Assembly: GCA_037576215.1 (NCBI GenBank)
Contig: JBANDB010000011.1
Coordinates: 1,798,001 to 1,862,000 of the forward strand
Direction: 5' to 3'
Length of the DNA: 64,000 nt
From: Armillaria gallica
Taxonomy: Eukaryota; Basidiomycota; Agaricomycetes; Agaricales; Physalacriaceae
Shown in pieces: positions 25,224 to 36,316 of the stretch. The position numbers and the translations under genes were made by a program. Numbering within the stretch: position 1 is the stretch's first letter; every line of letters starts with the position of its first letter. The notes below the pieces were generated by a model, which was not told the DNA's origin, searched no databases, and worked only from the letters and a program-made list of their open reading frames with translations.

Positions 25224-27107
25224 CTCTGGCATGGCTCTACTATTTCTTCATCGTAGCCTCGCGACGTACGTTATGATCCCTCACAAAATGAAGCTCGGAA
25301 GACCTGCATCATGGGCAAGCCTGCTATGTTTTACTCATAAGACCCATTGACTTCTAGTCTCTTGTTGACAGACGCTACATACATGATTACGGTGGGGGTG
25401 AGGTTGTGAGTGAGTGTATGGAGTCAAATCTGATGGGATTCCGGCAATGAAAAAAATCTATCACAGGGCATTGGGACGCGTAGTGAACTTGGAAGAAGCA
25501 TGATATATAATATCCAAAGTGTATGGTGATGTAGAATAAGTAGTTGTGAATGGAAAGCGAAGCACGAAATATTTTCTGTCGAAAAACCCTACCCGGCTCG
25601 AATTCGGCAAGCCAAACTTGCCGCCGGTAAGCCCAAAACCTAATCTATTTAGCGTAGTGCCGAGGAAAGGCCATAAAATTGTGTAAAACTTTCCGCGTTA
25701 AACAATAGACTAGTTGACATCTACTGGCTAGCTCTAAGCCTAGCAACCCTTGTGACACAATCACAAGCCTTGCGCCACGACACGTGATGGGAAAATTACG
25801 CCATACGACTGTAAAAGGCAAGTACCCCGCCTTGGCGTCCGCGTGAAAGTTGGCGACAACATAACGAGAAGGTTTCCGTTGCCCGAATTCACTAGATAAT
25901 TTGTGTTTGATATAGTCTGCAATGCAAATTTTTTTGCGATAATTTTTTGGCATGCTTTCCCATGGTATGTATCCAAATATTATTATTTTTCAAATAAAAC
26001 ATCAGTGGAAGATGTAAAAAAAGAAATAGACGGCCTTCCTTAGATGAATTCAGGCCTTGTTTGAAAATGGGTAGAGTAATCATATTACCAAAGAGAAAAA
26101 AACATCGTCATTGATAACTGGTTACATTTTGTACAAAACAACAACAACAGAATAACATATAACTTCTAGCATCGACATCGATCACGACGTGGCCAAATAT
26201 AATACCGACAGCAGATGGTACCACTAGACCAAGTACGCATTGTAGTGACTGCAAATAGAGGCTATCTAAGATATGAGTACTGGAAACGCCTGCCAAAAAA
26301 GTGTAACGGTAAAAATGGTCCTTCCCTTTTGGGAACTTCCGGTAACTCAAGGTAACCGGATGTCCGCTTCTCATTAAGACGTCCCGTTTTCTCTCTTTAT
26401 ACTACAAAATTGGCCTCTCTGAACTCTCGATGACCCAGGAATTCCTATGCGCCACGGTATCGAAGCAGATCGTGTCGATGTGGCGAACACAATCACATTG
26501 ATTACTAGTGACTTTCCTTCTAGGGGAGGTATCCGCCTTCATCAACACAGCTCCCTGTACAGGTCCACAGGGCTCCGTTTTTCTTCAAACAAAGTGTGGG
26601 ATATACATTTCAGTTTATTTTGAAGACTTCTCCGGAGCTACTTTTGTAAATTAATGACTGAAAGTAGCATATTTCGCTTGCCGAACTACGGTACCAGGCG
26701 ATTGAGAAGGAAATTAAAAAGTGTGCTTCCGGAAAAAGTTTTGTATTAGTCTTTCCATCATTTTTTGTCATACAAAGTAGTCGCCAAAGTACGTGTTGAA
26801 AGAGATACAGGTACATCCCACTTTTCTCTGCCATCGTCGGAGTTTTTTTAATTTGGGAGCATTTCCAGTACTCATAGTAACAGTTACTATCTAACCCATT
26901 TACATCGCGGGTGAGGCCGGTACATCTAGATTTGGACATCATGTGACGCGGCAGGGGAGGCTAGGGGTCGTGATGAGGTAAGATTCATGACGAGTTGGTG
27001 ACGTCGTGATGCGGCCCGGTATTCCGTCCGATGTTCACTCTCTGTCCATATCTTCGCCCTGGTCCGTCTCCATCTGATACGAACGATGCTTCCCTTCACC
27101 GCTAGGT
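25224..27107. other. AT-rich stretch without a recognised gene
   Basis: Minus-strand frames at 25645-25953, 26108-26374 and 26610-26942 lack domains and have a codon texture unlike the clear genes. A short perfect hairpin (CGGCAAG/CTTGCCG) lies near 25605. The region could be an old insertion, but nothing identifies it. Confidence 0.35.
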
Positions 27108-27275
27108 GGCGACTATTTTCGGATGGTCAAAATAGAATCAAAAACCGAGATCAGGATTTTGGGCGAGGCAAAATCCTTCGATATTTCCTTATTAGGGAAT
27201 TCCCCGGATTTTGACTGAGGTAAAATCCGATATTTTGCACTCTGATTCTATTTTGACTCGCCCAAAATAGTCGCC
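27108..27275. repeat. MITE-like inverted-repeat element
   Basis: The ends GGCGACTATTTT (from 27108) and AAAATAGTCGCC (to 27275) are exact reverse complements, and a second block, GTCAAAATAGAATCA against TGATTCTATTTTGAC, extends the match. The interior repeats GGATTTTG and AAAATCC in both orientations, so the whole 168 bp can fold back on itself. It has no coding capacity. No clear target-site duplication was seen, so mobility is inferred only from the structure. Confidence 0.6.
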
Positions 27276-28210
27276 CCCCAGCTGTGCTTGACATCCAGCA
27301 TTGCGATCAGGCGGTTCAGACAGCTCAGCTCCCTCCTAGTTCGTCGGCCACTAACCGAACTCCGAATCTAGAAACACTTCAGTCCTCCTCGAGCCTCTGT
27401 TGAGAACTTCTCGGACACAAAAAAAATGTATCCCATTCGCGCATGTTGTCTAGCAGTACCGGAGCCGGGCGAGGGTGTTGCTATCGGTCCCGAAGCCTCC
27501 GAGTCTTGTCGGCGCCGATCCTCGTTCGCATCTTCCGCCGGGTCCCATTGATGCATTATGGACCACCGCCTTTCGAGATCATGGCTGTCTCTGGTAGGAG
27601 ATAGTGATTCCTCTATATAGAGTCACCGGCTATTTGGGGTGTGGAAAGAGGAGAACCGGTTGTCGTGCGCACGAGGCGTCCCTTTCCTTCTAGGATCAGC
27701 GCTTTACTGTTCTCACCTTCGCCGCTTTCTTCCGATCTTCACATACCATCTACTCCAAACGACGATCCGTGACTTGATGTCTCTTAGGAGACTCCTGGAG
27801 CGAAGCTTCTCACCAGACAACATCCCTTGGGCGAGTGCACCACCCATCTTGGCATATACTTTCCGAGTTTTTTGTGGTTGAAGGGATTATTCCCTACGTG
27901 AATAGAGGAGGGACTACTCAGTACTCATGTTTCACACCAACTTCTTACATTATCTCGCGAGTGATTCGTCCACAGCATCCGCCTTTCGTTTGTCAGTGTA
28001 GTCTCACTCGAGAACGTGGTGGTCCACTCATGGTAGTGTCTTGTATGCTTATAGTAATGGAGAACATATTTTTTCGTTGGTCATACAGCTCCATTCAAGC
28101 ACCCATTTGGCCCACCCTTTTATCGATGTGTTACGTTTCGAGCGTTATCGTCCACGCGTAACCATAGAACTTCAGCGATAATCCCTCTCTTTCAAAATTC
28201 TCCATGGCTT
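27276..28210. other. no gene recognised
   Basis: Plus-strand frames at 27639-27881 and 27835-28161 and a minus frame at 27368-27556 show no domain. This stretch probably serves as the 3' flank of the F-box gene. Confidence 0.35.
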
Positions 28211-29929
28211 TCAGCAATTTTTTGGTCGCGGAGAATGAGGAGCGGTCAACGTCAGGGACTTGAGCAGCGCCGTTTCCGATCTAAAGTGTCTCCGAGAAGA
28301 CACCATGTTGAGGAGCATCACAGCGCTATACTTGAATGCCTTCACAGAAGGTTGCACCGGATCGTTTCCGTACGTGTCGTCACAAATGAAGAGTTCTGTC
28401 AAGTGTGGCGCGAGACAGGAAACGGAATCATAGGTAAGGGCCCGATATAGATCATTCGCCATCGTGTTGTCAACGCGAACAGATAATGCTGTTAGTGTCG
28501 AGGTACATTTCTCGAGGACAGAGGTGAGAAGTGAGAAACAGAGTGGAGAAATGTTCAGGTAGAGCATCTGGAGCTGACACTGCGAATGTGAGATGAATCT
28601 TTCGATACCCAGAATGCCGTCTTTGTAGGCTACGAATTGCTCCACCAGCAAGTGCTGCAAAGCAGGAAGGTGAAAACATTGGAAGCACTCCACGTCTGTG
28701 TACGATGACAGATGGCGAAGACTCGAGTGGGACACGGGATCACTGACGAGACTGTGGTTTTCTCGAAATCTGATCCACAGTGTTGCTTGAGTCAGCTCGA
28801 GAGCTCGAGAAAAAAGCCGTACAAGTTCTTGGGGTAGTAAATATCTCCTTGAAAGGTCTTTAACCGCGCTAGGGGGAAGGAAACTTCCGTGATACCGATA
28901 CCCTGCAATAATACGTCTTGTAATTGAGGTGCCTCCCCGAACACTTCTATGCGCTGGTCGGGTGGGGCGTGGAACGCCGCCAGGCGGCTGCGCGCACCTC
29001 CGCTTATGTGTTCTACCTCATAGTAATCCAAACCCTCGACAGTGAGGCTAAGCGATTTCAAGAGAGGGAAATAGGCTGACTGCCTGAAAATGTTGGAGAA
29101 GAACCCCAGACTCGAGGAATTGATTGTCCAGTCCACGGTACCCCAGCGGCGAGTGTGAGGACATAGAGCCTGGAGCGCCGACCGCAGTGCAGTGTCAACG
29201 TACATGCCATGAACCACAATTTGTAGTAGATGCCGCTTTGATCTGAGGAGAAATTTGTGGAGAACAAGTTCCTCCCAGAAGGTAAAGTAGTTTGGTTCGT
29301 CATTAAGGACCACTCGACTCCAAATCGATGGCGTAGACAAGGCGATAACTCGCCAGACTCTGCAAACTTGGCCAAGATCCACGATGTGTTATTCTTGGTA
29401 TCAGGCAATTGACTCCGTTGACGAGTCGATGCTGGTAGCCGCAAGTATTAGTATGTGACTCATGACTTCGAATGGAATGATATATAGTGGGGATGATTCG
29501 TAGGGAACGCGCGAGAGGTAGTCCTTCTCTTCCCTCGACTGTCGTGGCAACGGGATGAGAAGAGCTCTTTGGAACTCGATGGCAACGCAGTTTGTCGTAT
29601 GCCGACAGCGGAGTTGTGGTAGAAGAGAATTAATCCTTTGAATACAGTCAATAACGATCAAGTCTTCTTTTTCAAGAGAGTCAGTGTTTGCTTTGATGAA
29701 ATTGATATCGTCTTTGGTGAGGGAGCCACTCGTCCCTAGGTGGGAGTTCGATGCTATGACACCCGAGCTACTTTGAATAAGCTCCATTCTTTCAACTTGG
29801 AGTCTAAGCTGTTCTATGGAGCGACTTGGTGCTTGTGTTGAGCATACCCCAACATACACAGTGAAAAAGAAAAATATCACTCACGTCATAACTGGAGGTT
29901 GATTTGGTTTGCTGGGGCTCAGTAGACAT
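28211..29929 (-). pseudogene. F-box protein gene, interrupted
   Basis: An F-box protein would recruit substrates to an SCF ubiquitin ligase. The minus strand starts at ATG 29929 with MSTEPQQTKS, then an intron, a helical stretch (IEQLRLQVERMELIQ) and the F-box (IIPFEVMSHILILAATSID). The second half of the box follows (LGQVCRVWRVIALSTPSIWSRVV), then a leucine-rich tail with ALQHLLVEQFVAY and LTELFICDD. Three problems exist. TGA and TAA lie in the linker at 29390-29403 with no usable intron. A run of six T near 28805 shifts the frame before ELTQATLWIRF. The first intron does not keep the frame with its best donor. Either the gene is decayed or the sequence carries indel errors. The protein family is common and expanded in agarics. 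Confidence 0.65.
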
Positions 29930-30214
29930 GGACCTCTATGTTGATAGTTTTCAGTTTTCACGCGCACGGGATATCATAGGACACTTACTATTGCAACAGT
30001 TTTTATTACAACAAGTCCTGATTCAAGGCATCTAGATAATGAGTGGTGGCGGTGTCCGGATGATGCCGCTTAACAGAACTGCAGGACAGAAATGTAACGA
30101 ATAAGGTCAGGTCTAGGACATGTTAGTACAATGCTTTATACGACTAGAAATTGCAAATAAAACTTGAAGGCGATATTTTTATTTTGAGCTGGAGTCAAAT
30201 GTACAATTGATGTG

Positions 30215-33200
30215 CTAATTCCTTAGTCTTAAACTACCCCCGACATGAAAGTGCGAACAAAGAAAAGAATCACGACCGTCATCATCACAATCATTACATC
30301 CCATACTGTGAGACCTGAAGGTAACTGAGTCACCTCCCCGCTTTCTATAGAAGCAAGTCGTCAGAAACCACGATTCGCGAATAATCATTCTCGATAACAC
30401 ACCTTCGATATCACAACATATATCCTTCATCTTTTCCGAGTCTAGACCGTGTAGCTGGAATAGCGGTAGTCCCAAGTACTCTGCAGCCTGTGTACTATGT
30501 GGATTGAAACCGCATTCCTGATGAATCTCCCGCAGAAATCGATATCTGCGAGCCATCATCGCCTTCGGCGTACACAGATCAGGAAACACGCTCTCTCCCA
30601 CAGTAAGTTCAACAGTGATGCCATATGTTTCGAGCTCTAACTCAGAGACTCTCTTTGAGCCTTGGGGATCAAAAGCGAAGAAATACGATGTTAGGGCGTT
30701 CTCGAATGCGACGGCGGGCGGGAGGAAGAGGTAGAGCGTGTTGCTGCTTCCGGATGTTGGAGATGAGGCTTCCGGAGGTGAGGCGCATAGGCGTAGGATG
30801 CTACTACTAATATCTGCCAGCTGTTGAGATCTTATAATATGGTGAAGAGAACAACCCACATAGAAGAGCGTCGACCTCATCCAGACCGTGCTTTCCAGAT
30901 ACATGACTGGCTTGGGAAAAAAAGCGTAGAATATTGTACGAAAAGAGTCGTCGGTCAGTTGAGGGAGCACCGTGAAAGATATGGGTTCATCGGTATCAAT
31001 GACTATCCTACGCTGGAAACATGAGCTACGGTTCTGGCATACAACAAAAAATTCGAACCTCAAAGACCCATCGAGGTCGAGGACCATATCTCGTTCACTG
31101 GAACTGACACCACCTTCACAAAATGCCCAAGTCCGTGATAGAGACTTGGAGTCCGGCATTTGTAATGAAGCCAGCTTCGTCCATTCGAGCGATCGATATA
31201 TCCCAATAGACCCTCGTTGAGACTTCCGCAAATCTAACTGGACCGAGGGCAACCACAGGATAAGATTATAGTATTCTAGCAGGTGCGCCTTCGATATCGG
31301 AGAATCAAAGATTCCAGGAGTGGGATCTTGAATCCCTACAGGACCGATCACTGAAGACAGTCGAATACTGGTATTGCATACAAGAGGACTGATCCACGAG
31401 GAGTCACCGGATGCGGGTCGAAATCGATCCATGCAAAGCGCACCATTCTCGTCGGCATAATAGAATCCGTGCTAATACTGATAAGAAACACGTCAATGAA
31501 ATGTATCGCAAGTTATAACGTACATGATAGCTTTGAACAGTCAAGCCATGATGAGAAGCGAGGAAAATGTGTGCGTTCTGAAGCCAGCATTATAATATGG
31601 CTTTGACTAAGAATAAACGGAAGCAGTGCCCGTACTTTATGATCACGTATCTGTAAATGCTGTCACTTTACATCTGGAGTGAATGATATGCTACTAAAAA
31701 CGTACCGCATTGACGCGTAGCCTAATTTCTTCGATAGCCGGCGGGTCCTTGTCAGCTATATAATTCTCCAGGAAGACCAGTTCTTCCAAGCCCAGTATTA
31801 GAACGATATTTGGATGATGATGGAAAGAGAAAATAGTTACTTCGATTAAATATTAAACTCAAAAGGTTCTCAGAGTCGCATACACCGTACAGTTGAACCA
31901 AGTTGGGACGCCTGGTCAACTTGAGAAAGTTAGACGACAGAGCCTTAAGGACAACGAACCTTGGAACGAGTTTTAACAAGTCAAGTTCACGCTTCCACTC
32001 CTGCACAGATCGTCAAAGATAAGACTAGCCGAACATCATGAGAAATGACCTACAGTTTTACGGCGAAACACTCTTATAGTTCTGTCTTTCGTTGAGTCAC
32101 CCGCATGAGCAATGTTGGTCTGAAACGCATCATCCCAGTTCTCTTTGTCAAAAGTCGGCTTGTGAAGAGCAAGCTCCTGTCGGACGTTAATGTCGCCTTC
32201 AATGAAACGATGGAACTAAGTTTTAATGAAACGATGAGCAAGCGATACCATATTGACAAGTTCACTTACACGACCGTCGAATACACGATTCTGGTTCTGA
32301 ATTTCCGTTTGCAATTCACGAATTTTTTATTTGTATATCCTGCTGAGAAGCTAATGACGTCACGTATCCCTTCGAGGTGGCGGGGCAACAAAGAAACAGT
32401 GCTTGTATGCAGAGAAAGAGTCTGATGCATGTCTGCCATTAGTGAGCGCGTTGTTTCTTGCTTTGAGATGATATCCGCAACATCCATCCTGGTACCCATC
32501 GTGGAAATGAGCTGCAGTAAGAAAATGAGCTTGCTTCAGAATCAAAAGGAATGATTAATTGGCCCAAGAAACCCATTGTGCACCAGTTGCGCAAATCGAG
32601 CGGAAGTCAAGACCAAACAACGGTTTCCCGGCTCGAAAGCCGACTAGGGAGCACTTACGATCAGGTTGTCCCGTAATTCTGTCAACGCCCCCTCACACTG
32701 GCTGATGGCATCGCTAGTGCTGCTCGTCCACAAATACTTGAGAAAGGTATGTCCGTCGTTAGAAGCTTTCAGGACATCGAGTTGAATGACTGTTTCGCAA
32801 ATTTGGCTACGTAGAATTCACTTGAGCTCCCCGATTAAAGGTACAACGTAACGCTGCAATACGCACTTGTGAAATCTCTCGCAAGCATCTTGAAAAGCTG
32901 AGCCTGACAGACTAGAATGGCTGTGAATTTCCTCCTGCAAGAGCCTTGCGGTTTCATTGGCAGCATTGGCAAAACGAGTTATGTCGGATTCGTTTTGACG
33001 GACTTGCTGGTAAAGTTCATATTCAATTTTAGGGCGGTATGAACACACATGGGCGATGGCTGACCTCAACTACTTCGAGGATAGAGATGATCCCTTCGCA
33101 GATGCTTTGGACGTAGGAGACAGGAACAGCTTTCGCGATATTGAGTACGGATATGGCGCTCGTTACTCCGTCTGATGGGGCTCGTGGACGCTTTCTCTTG

Positions 33201-33220
33201 GGAAAACTGGCGCTAGGCAT
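30215..33220 (-). CDS. four-helix (MLKL_NTD-like) plus kinase-like protein
   Basis: The minus-strand start at 33220 gives MPSASFPKRKRPRAP and a helical domain (SVLNIAKAVPVSY, ICEGIISILEVVE). A GT-AG intron then leads to QVRQNESDITRFANAANETA. This matches the N-terminal adaptor helices of agaric proteins classed with the MLKL/HeLo-like bundle. Further exons (about 32050-32500) carry RTIRVFRRKT, and 31752-32010 carries EWKRELDLLKLVP, then after an intron RPNLVQLYGVCDSENL, the kinase N-lobe-like alpha-C/beta-4 region of these proteins. No HRD or DFG motif was found, so it is probably not an active kinase. A long last exon (to 30215) has no known domain. Exon borders in the middle are not fully resolved. 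A role in signalling or membrane-directed cell death is conjecture. Confidence 0.6.
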
Positions 33221-33650
33221 GGGTGAATAAGTTGTGGTCTTGTCAACACAGTGTCTGAAATGTCAGGAAAGGACCTCAGTGTAAGTACGCAACCTTCAAT
33301 ACAGCTCCTGCTCAACCGAGTCACAAGACATGGCAGGCCGGTTCCTTTCGTGTGGTCAGTGCACACATGCAACTGATAGTACGTATATTCTAACCCCGGC
33401 ATTCCTTTTTGGGACCTTGTCCGGTTATCTATCAATCTATCTAACGATGAGATGGGAGATAAAATTCATTGGGGTTGTATTATCGTCAGTGACACATAAG
33501 CTCTACAACACTGTAGCTCGATTCGGATGTTCAGAGTTGGTAGCAGTCTCGCCGTTCATGGAGGATGAATGAACAGGTCCTGTGCATTTTTTATTTGAGC
33601 GGCTGTCGCGCAACGCAAGAAGGAGAACTCATACCGTTTCCTGAGGCAGC
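33221..33650. other. spacer, nothing seen
   Basis: It presumably contains the promoter of the four-helix gene (minus strand) and the 3' flank of peptide gene B. No domain occurs in the short frames. Confidence 0.4.
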
Positions 33651-33869
33651 CTAGGACTTCCTGCCTCCAGGGGTCCCAGAGCTGGGACCGTTGCAGTTGC
33701 ACCTGAAAGAGGACATAGCAAAGTTAGCACACAACTCATAGTAGAGACAAATAAGAAACGACATACGAGCCACTGCAGTTACAGTGGTTAACAGGGGCAA
33801 AGTCGGAGTTCTTCTTTGTGAATTTCAGTCCAAGAGCAGAGTGATATTGATGATGATGCGTACGATCAT
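33651..33869 (-). CDS. tiny CNC-motif peptide gene B (34 aa)
   Basis: Exons 33864-33869, 33767-33813 and 33651-33702 join through 50-nt and 64-nt GT-AG introns to encode 34 residues. Exon 1 is ATG plus one codon. Exon 2 gives KNSDFAPVNHCNC and exon 3 gives CNCNGPSSGTPGG before a basic end (RKS). The core CNCSGSCNCNGP is identical to that of gene A 17 kb away, although the flanking residues and introns differ. This selective conservation argues for a real peptide. The introns have the same phases (0 and 2) and positions as in genes A, C and D. The peptide has four cysteines and no signal sequence or membrane helix. The best guess is a minimal metallothionein-like or other metal-binding peptide, not proven. 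Confidence 0.65.
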
Positions 33870-33912
33870 GTTGGGAGTTTGGAATATATTTGTAGGGGGG
33901 AAGCACGAAGCG

Positions 33913-33947
33913 AATTTATACAGCACATTCAGCGCTTATAATTACCT
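33913..33947 (-). promoter_or_regulatory. promoter of peptide gene B
   Basis: On the minus strand TATAAATT (33913-33920) lies 44 nt before the ATG, the palindrome AGCGCT (33931-33936) 62 nt before it, and AGGTA at 33943-33947. A 12-mer, GCTCACGAGTGC on the minus strand (33963-33974), also occurs upstream of gene D. Confidence 0.45.
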
Positions 33948-34748
33948 GGGTCCAAAAACATTGCACTCGTGAGCAATAGAAATAGAGGAATGAAGCGATA
34001 GGCAGGCCGCACTGGCAGGGATATGGCGGCCAGCTGAAATCACAAGTCGGTGGAGACAGCTGATAAGAAAATGTCCTGGGATTGGCAAGGGATTGGGGAT
34101 TCTGTGACACTTACTGTCAAGGTTGGGAAGAGACGAGCGCTAGGCACGGTACTACTGACACTACACGTAAAATGGACACTGCGGAGTGGAGTGCCGCGTC
34201 ATTTCTGGTAAAGGTCGATTGCCTATGTAGACCTCTCCTGAACTAAGGTCGTGGTGAACTATCAACAAGAGTGAAGACACCTCCGTGACTGGTGTGCGTT
34301 TTTACAGCTGTAGCTTGGTTTGAAACTCCCGATCCACGGCTATTTCGGTAATCTCGGAGACCCTTTTGCGCGCTCGAAGTTCCAACCTTCGGGTAGATGA
34401 CCCGGACTGTTAAGCTGTATGCAAACAGCTGTGAGCAGTTGTCTTCTATGGACGGAATACGCCGTGAAGGTATCTTCTTGCGTCATAGTTGCGAGCACGT
34501 GTACACATGGGGATCGGATACGATTTGCTGCTGTCCTTGGAAGGGAAATTGACCAAGGCTCAAATTGAGAACAGAATACATCGAATCATCATATGATCAT
34601 CGTAAAAAAGAAACAGTTTCTCGTCGGGGTACAACGCCATTCATAAGGCGTGATATCAGGGTAGAAGTCTCTGAATCCTCTACAGGTGTTAGCCGTGTGA
34701 GTTTGCAGAAGAGCAAGACAGGCGTACGAATAAATCGCAAGATGCCTC
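33948..34748. other. spacer between peptide genes B and D
   Basis: Apart from the shared 12-mer at 33963-33974, no feature was recognised. The plus-strand frame 34565-34846 has no domain and overlaps gene D. Confidence 0.4.
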
Positions 34749-34979
34749 CTAACGCCCCTTGCCTCCACCCGACTGAGCAGTTGGAAGAGTGGGTCTACCG
34801 CTCGAAGTGGGCTGGCCAGTCTCCCTTCGAGCGGGGTCAGTCTTGATGGGTTTAACGTAAGTTAAGAGTAACATACTCGTCAGCATGACTAACGGGCACA
34901 AAGTTAGTAGACGTATTCTAAGAGAGAGGAGGTTAGTATCAGCATCAGACATGTTAGACGAAATTAAATTTACCGCCAT
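34749..34979 (-). CDS. tiny peptide gene D, cysteine-less relative (40 aa)
   Basis: Exons 34974-34979, 34877-34917 and 34749-34824 join through GT-AG introns of 56 and 52 nt to encode 40 residues. Exon 1 is ATG plus one codon (phase-0 intron). Exon 2 reads NTSTNFVPVSHADE, which aligns with TTDFVPANYCNC and NSDFAPVNHCNC of genes A and B but has no cysteine. The second intron is phase 2, as in the others. The last exon gives a Thr/Ser/Gly/Pro-rich tail ending GGGKGR. The best evidence is the shared intron positions, FVP motif, tail composition and promoter. It could be a diverged relative with another role or a decaying copy; its open frame and splice sites are intact. Confidence 0.5.
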   Translation of the reverse strand: MAVNLISSNMSDADTNLLSLRIRLLTLCPLVMLTSMLLLTYVKPIKTDPARRETGQPTSSGRPTLPTAQSGGGKGR

Positions 34980-35020
34980 GTTCAAAACTTAGCATGGTTT
35001 CTAGTAGAGAGACAAGGTGG

Positions 35021-35066
35021 TATTTATATCAAAAGTGAAGCGCTCGAGCTACGTAAGGACCTACCT
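35021..35066 (-). promoter_or_regulatory. promoter of peptide gene D
   Basis: On the minus strand a TATAAATA box (35021-35029) lies 42 nt before the start codon, AGCGCT (35039-35044) 60 nt before it, and AGGTA at 35062-35066. The 12-mer shared with gene B is at 35082-35093. Confidence 0.45.
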
Positions 35067-35093
35067 GAGTCTCAGAACCCAGCACTCGTGAGC

Positions 35094-35691
35094 GACAAGG
35101 TTCATGCGAAATAGTATATGCTTGGGAAGCTAGGTAGGCGGGTGCAGAGGAAACACCGTTAATGTCGGACTTGACGATAAGGTCCCAATCCTGGGATTGG
35201 AGGGATGGAGACATGCGCGAAAAAAATAGACGCTCGACTGAAAATAGGTCGCTCTATAAATGTCGTGGGATTGGAGGGGGTACCGAAAGGCCGATACAAG
35301 AAGCAACCGCACGATATGGTTTTCAAACCAAGAATTCGAGGCTTGCGAACAAGATCATGGGATTGTCCTATTATTAGGGGATGACGGAACGAAACCAGGA
35401 CGTGTCACCATTGACATCAGCAGAGGTGCGTAGAAGCGTCAAACCTCTGGCCATATCGCATTAGCTCGAAAGGCCGCTCAGTCAGTATACAATCGTCGTC
35501 AGAAAGAAACATGAATAATTTTATTTTCTGACATGAGAATCGCGATCATACAGCATTGCTTTCAAAGCACCAATATACTGTGCATGGTTTAATCGACATA
35601 ATTTTGTAGAAAGGCGTTACGAGACCTACAATAGCAAATACAGGGTTTCTTACCTCTATTGAGAATAATTTCAATGATTACGACCTCCTGT
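35094..35691. other. spacer, nothing recognised
   Basis: Only short frames occur and no domain, repeat or RNA gene was seen. Confidence 0.4.
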
Positions 35692-35927
35692 TTATCGGGT
35701 GTTGGTGTTGGTGGTTGTCGCTTTGGTTCTACAAGTGCACCTAAAAATATGTTCAGTCTTGAATGTCCTGTCCTACTAGTGAAGACGACTCACGTATCTT
35801 CAACCTGACAGTTGCATAGTTTTAATGGCTCCGAAGTCGGTGGGGACGGACACGTCTGGTAAAAGAACTTTGGAAGAAATCAGTTATAAAACTAAGGAGA
35901 GCGCTGAAAGAGATCAGGCCATACCAT
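35692..35927 (-). CDS. tiny CNC-motif peptide gene C (37 aa)
   Basis: Exon 1 is the start codon alone (35925-35927). Exon 2 (35794-35855) and exon 3 (35692-35740) follow introns of 69 and 53 nt with GT-AG ends, giving 37 residues. Exon 2 has TCPSPPTSEPLKLCNC and exon 3 begins at TCTCRTK, so the core is CNCQVEDTCTC with five residues between the C-x-C pairs instead of three. An additional Cys lies at position 3. The tail is Thr/Asn-rich (TTTNTNTR). Intron phases (0, 2) and the splitting of the two C-x-C motifs match genes A and B. It is the most diverged cysteine-bearing member. No signal peptide is present. Confidence 0.5.
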
Positions 35928-35997
35928 CTTGTCAAGCAGTTGAGGCGGTCTCTGTGGATCTGTGGACACAAACGGGGGGCCTTAAGAACAGACGCTA

Positions 35998-36025
35998 AGC
36001 GCTCATATAATATAACTGCGTACCT
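35998..36025 (-). promoter_or_regulatory. AGCGCT and AGGTA elements of peptide gene C
   Basis: AGCGCT lies at 35998-36003, 71 nt before the ATG, and AGGTA at 36021-36025, spaced as in gene D. No good TATA box is present at the expected place. Confidence 0.35.
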
Positions 36026-36316
36026 AGATAACAGGGCGTAGCGCTTGCATTTCCCAGGTTGAGACGATTTGGGTCAGTGTCTTAACATTTATGAACAGAG
36101 TTGACAAGGGAGTTGTCCTGAGGTTGGTCGATAAGAGAGACCACCGGCGCCCGCACACGCCGCCGGATTATTGTAGTTCCGTGGTCAGATGGGCTAGTAA
36201 GAAGAATGAGAAGAGCCGTCTGAATGTAGCACACTAGACACGATGATAGAGAATCTATCCTCGACGTACCGCAACGTCGATGGTTAACTTGATGGTGCGA
36301 GCCAAAACAAAAATCG

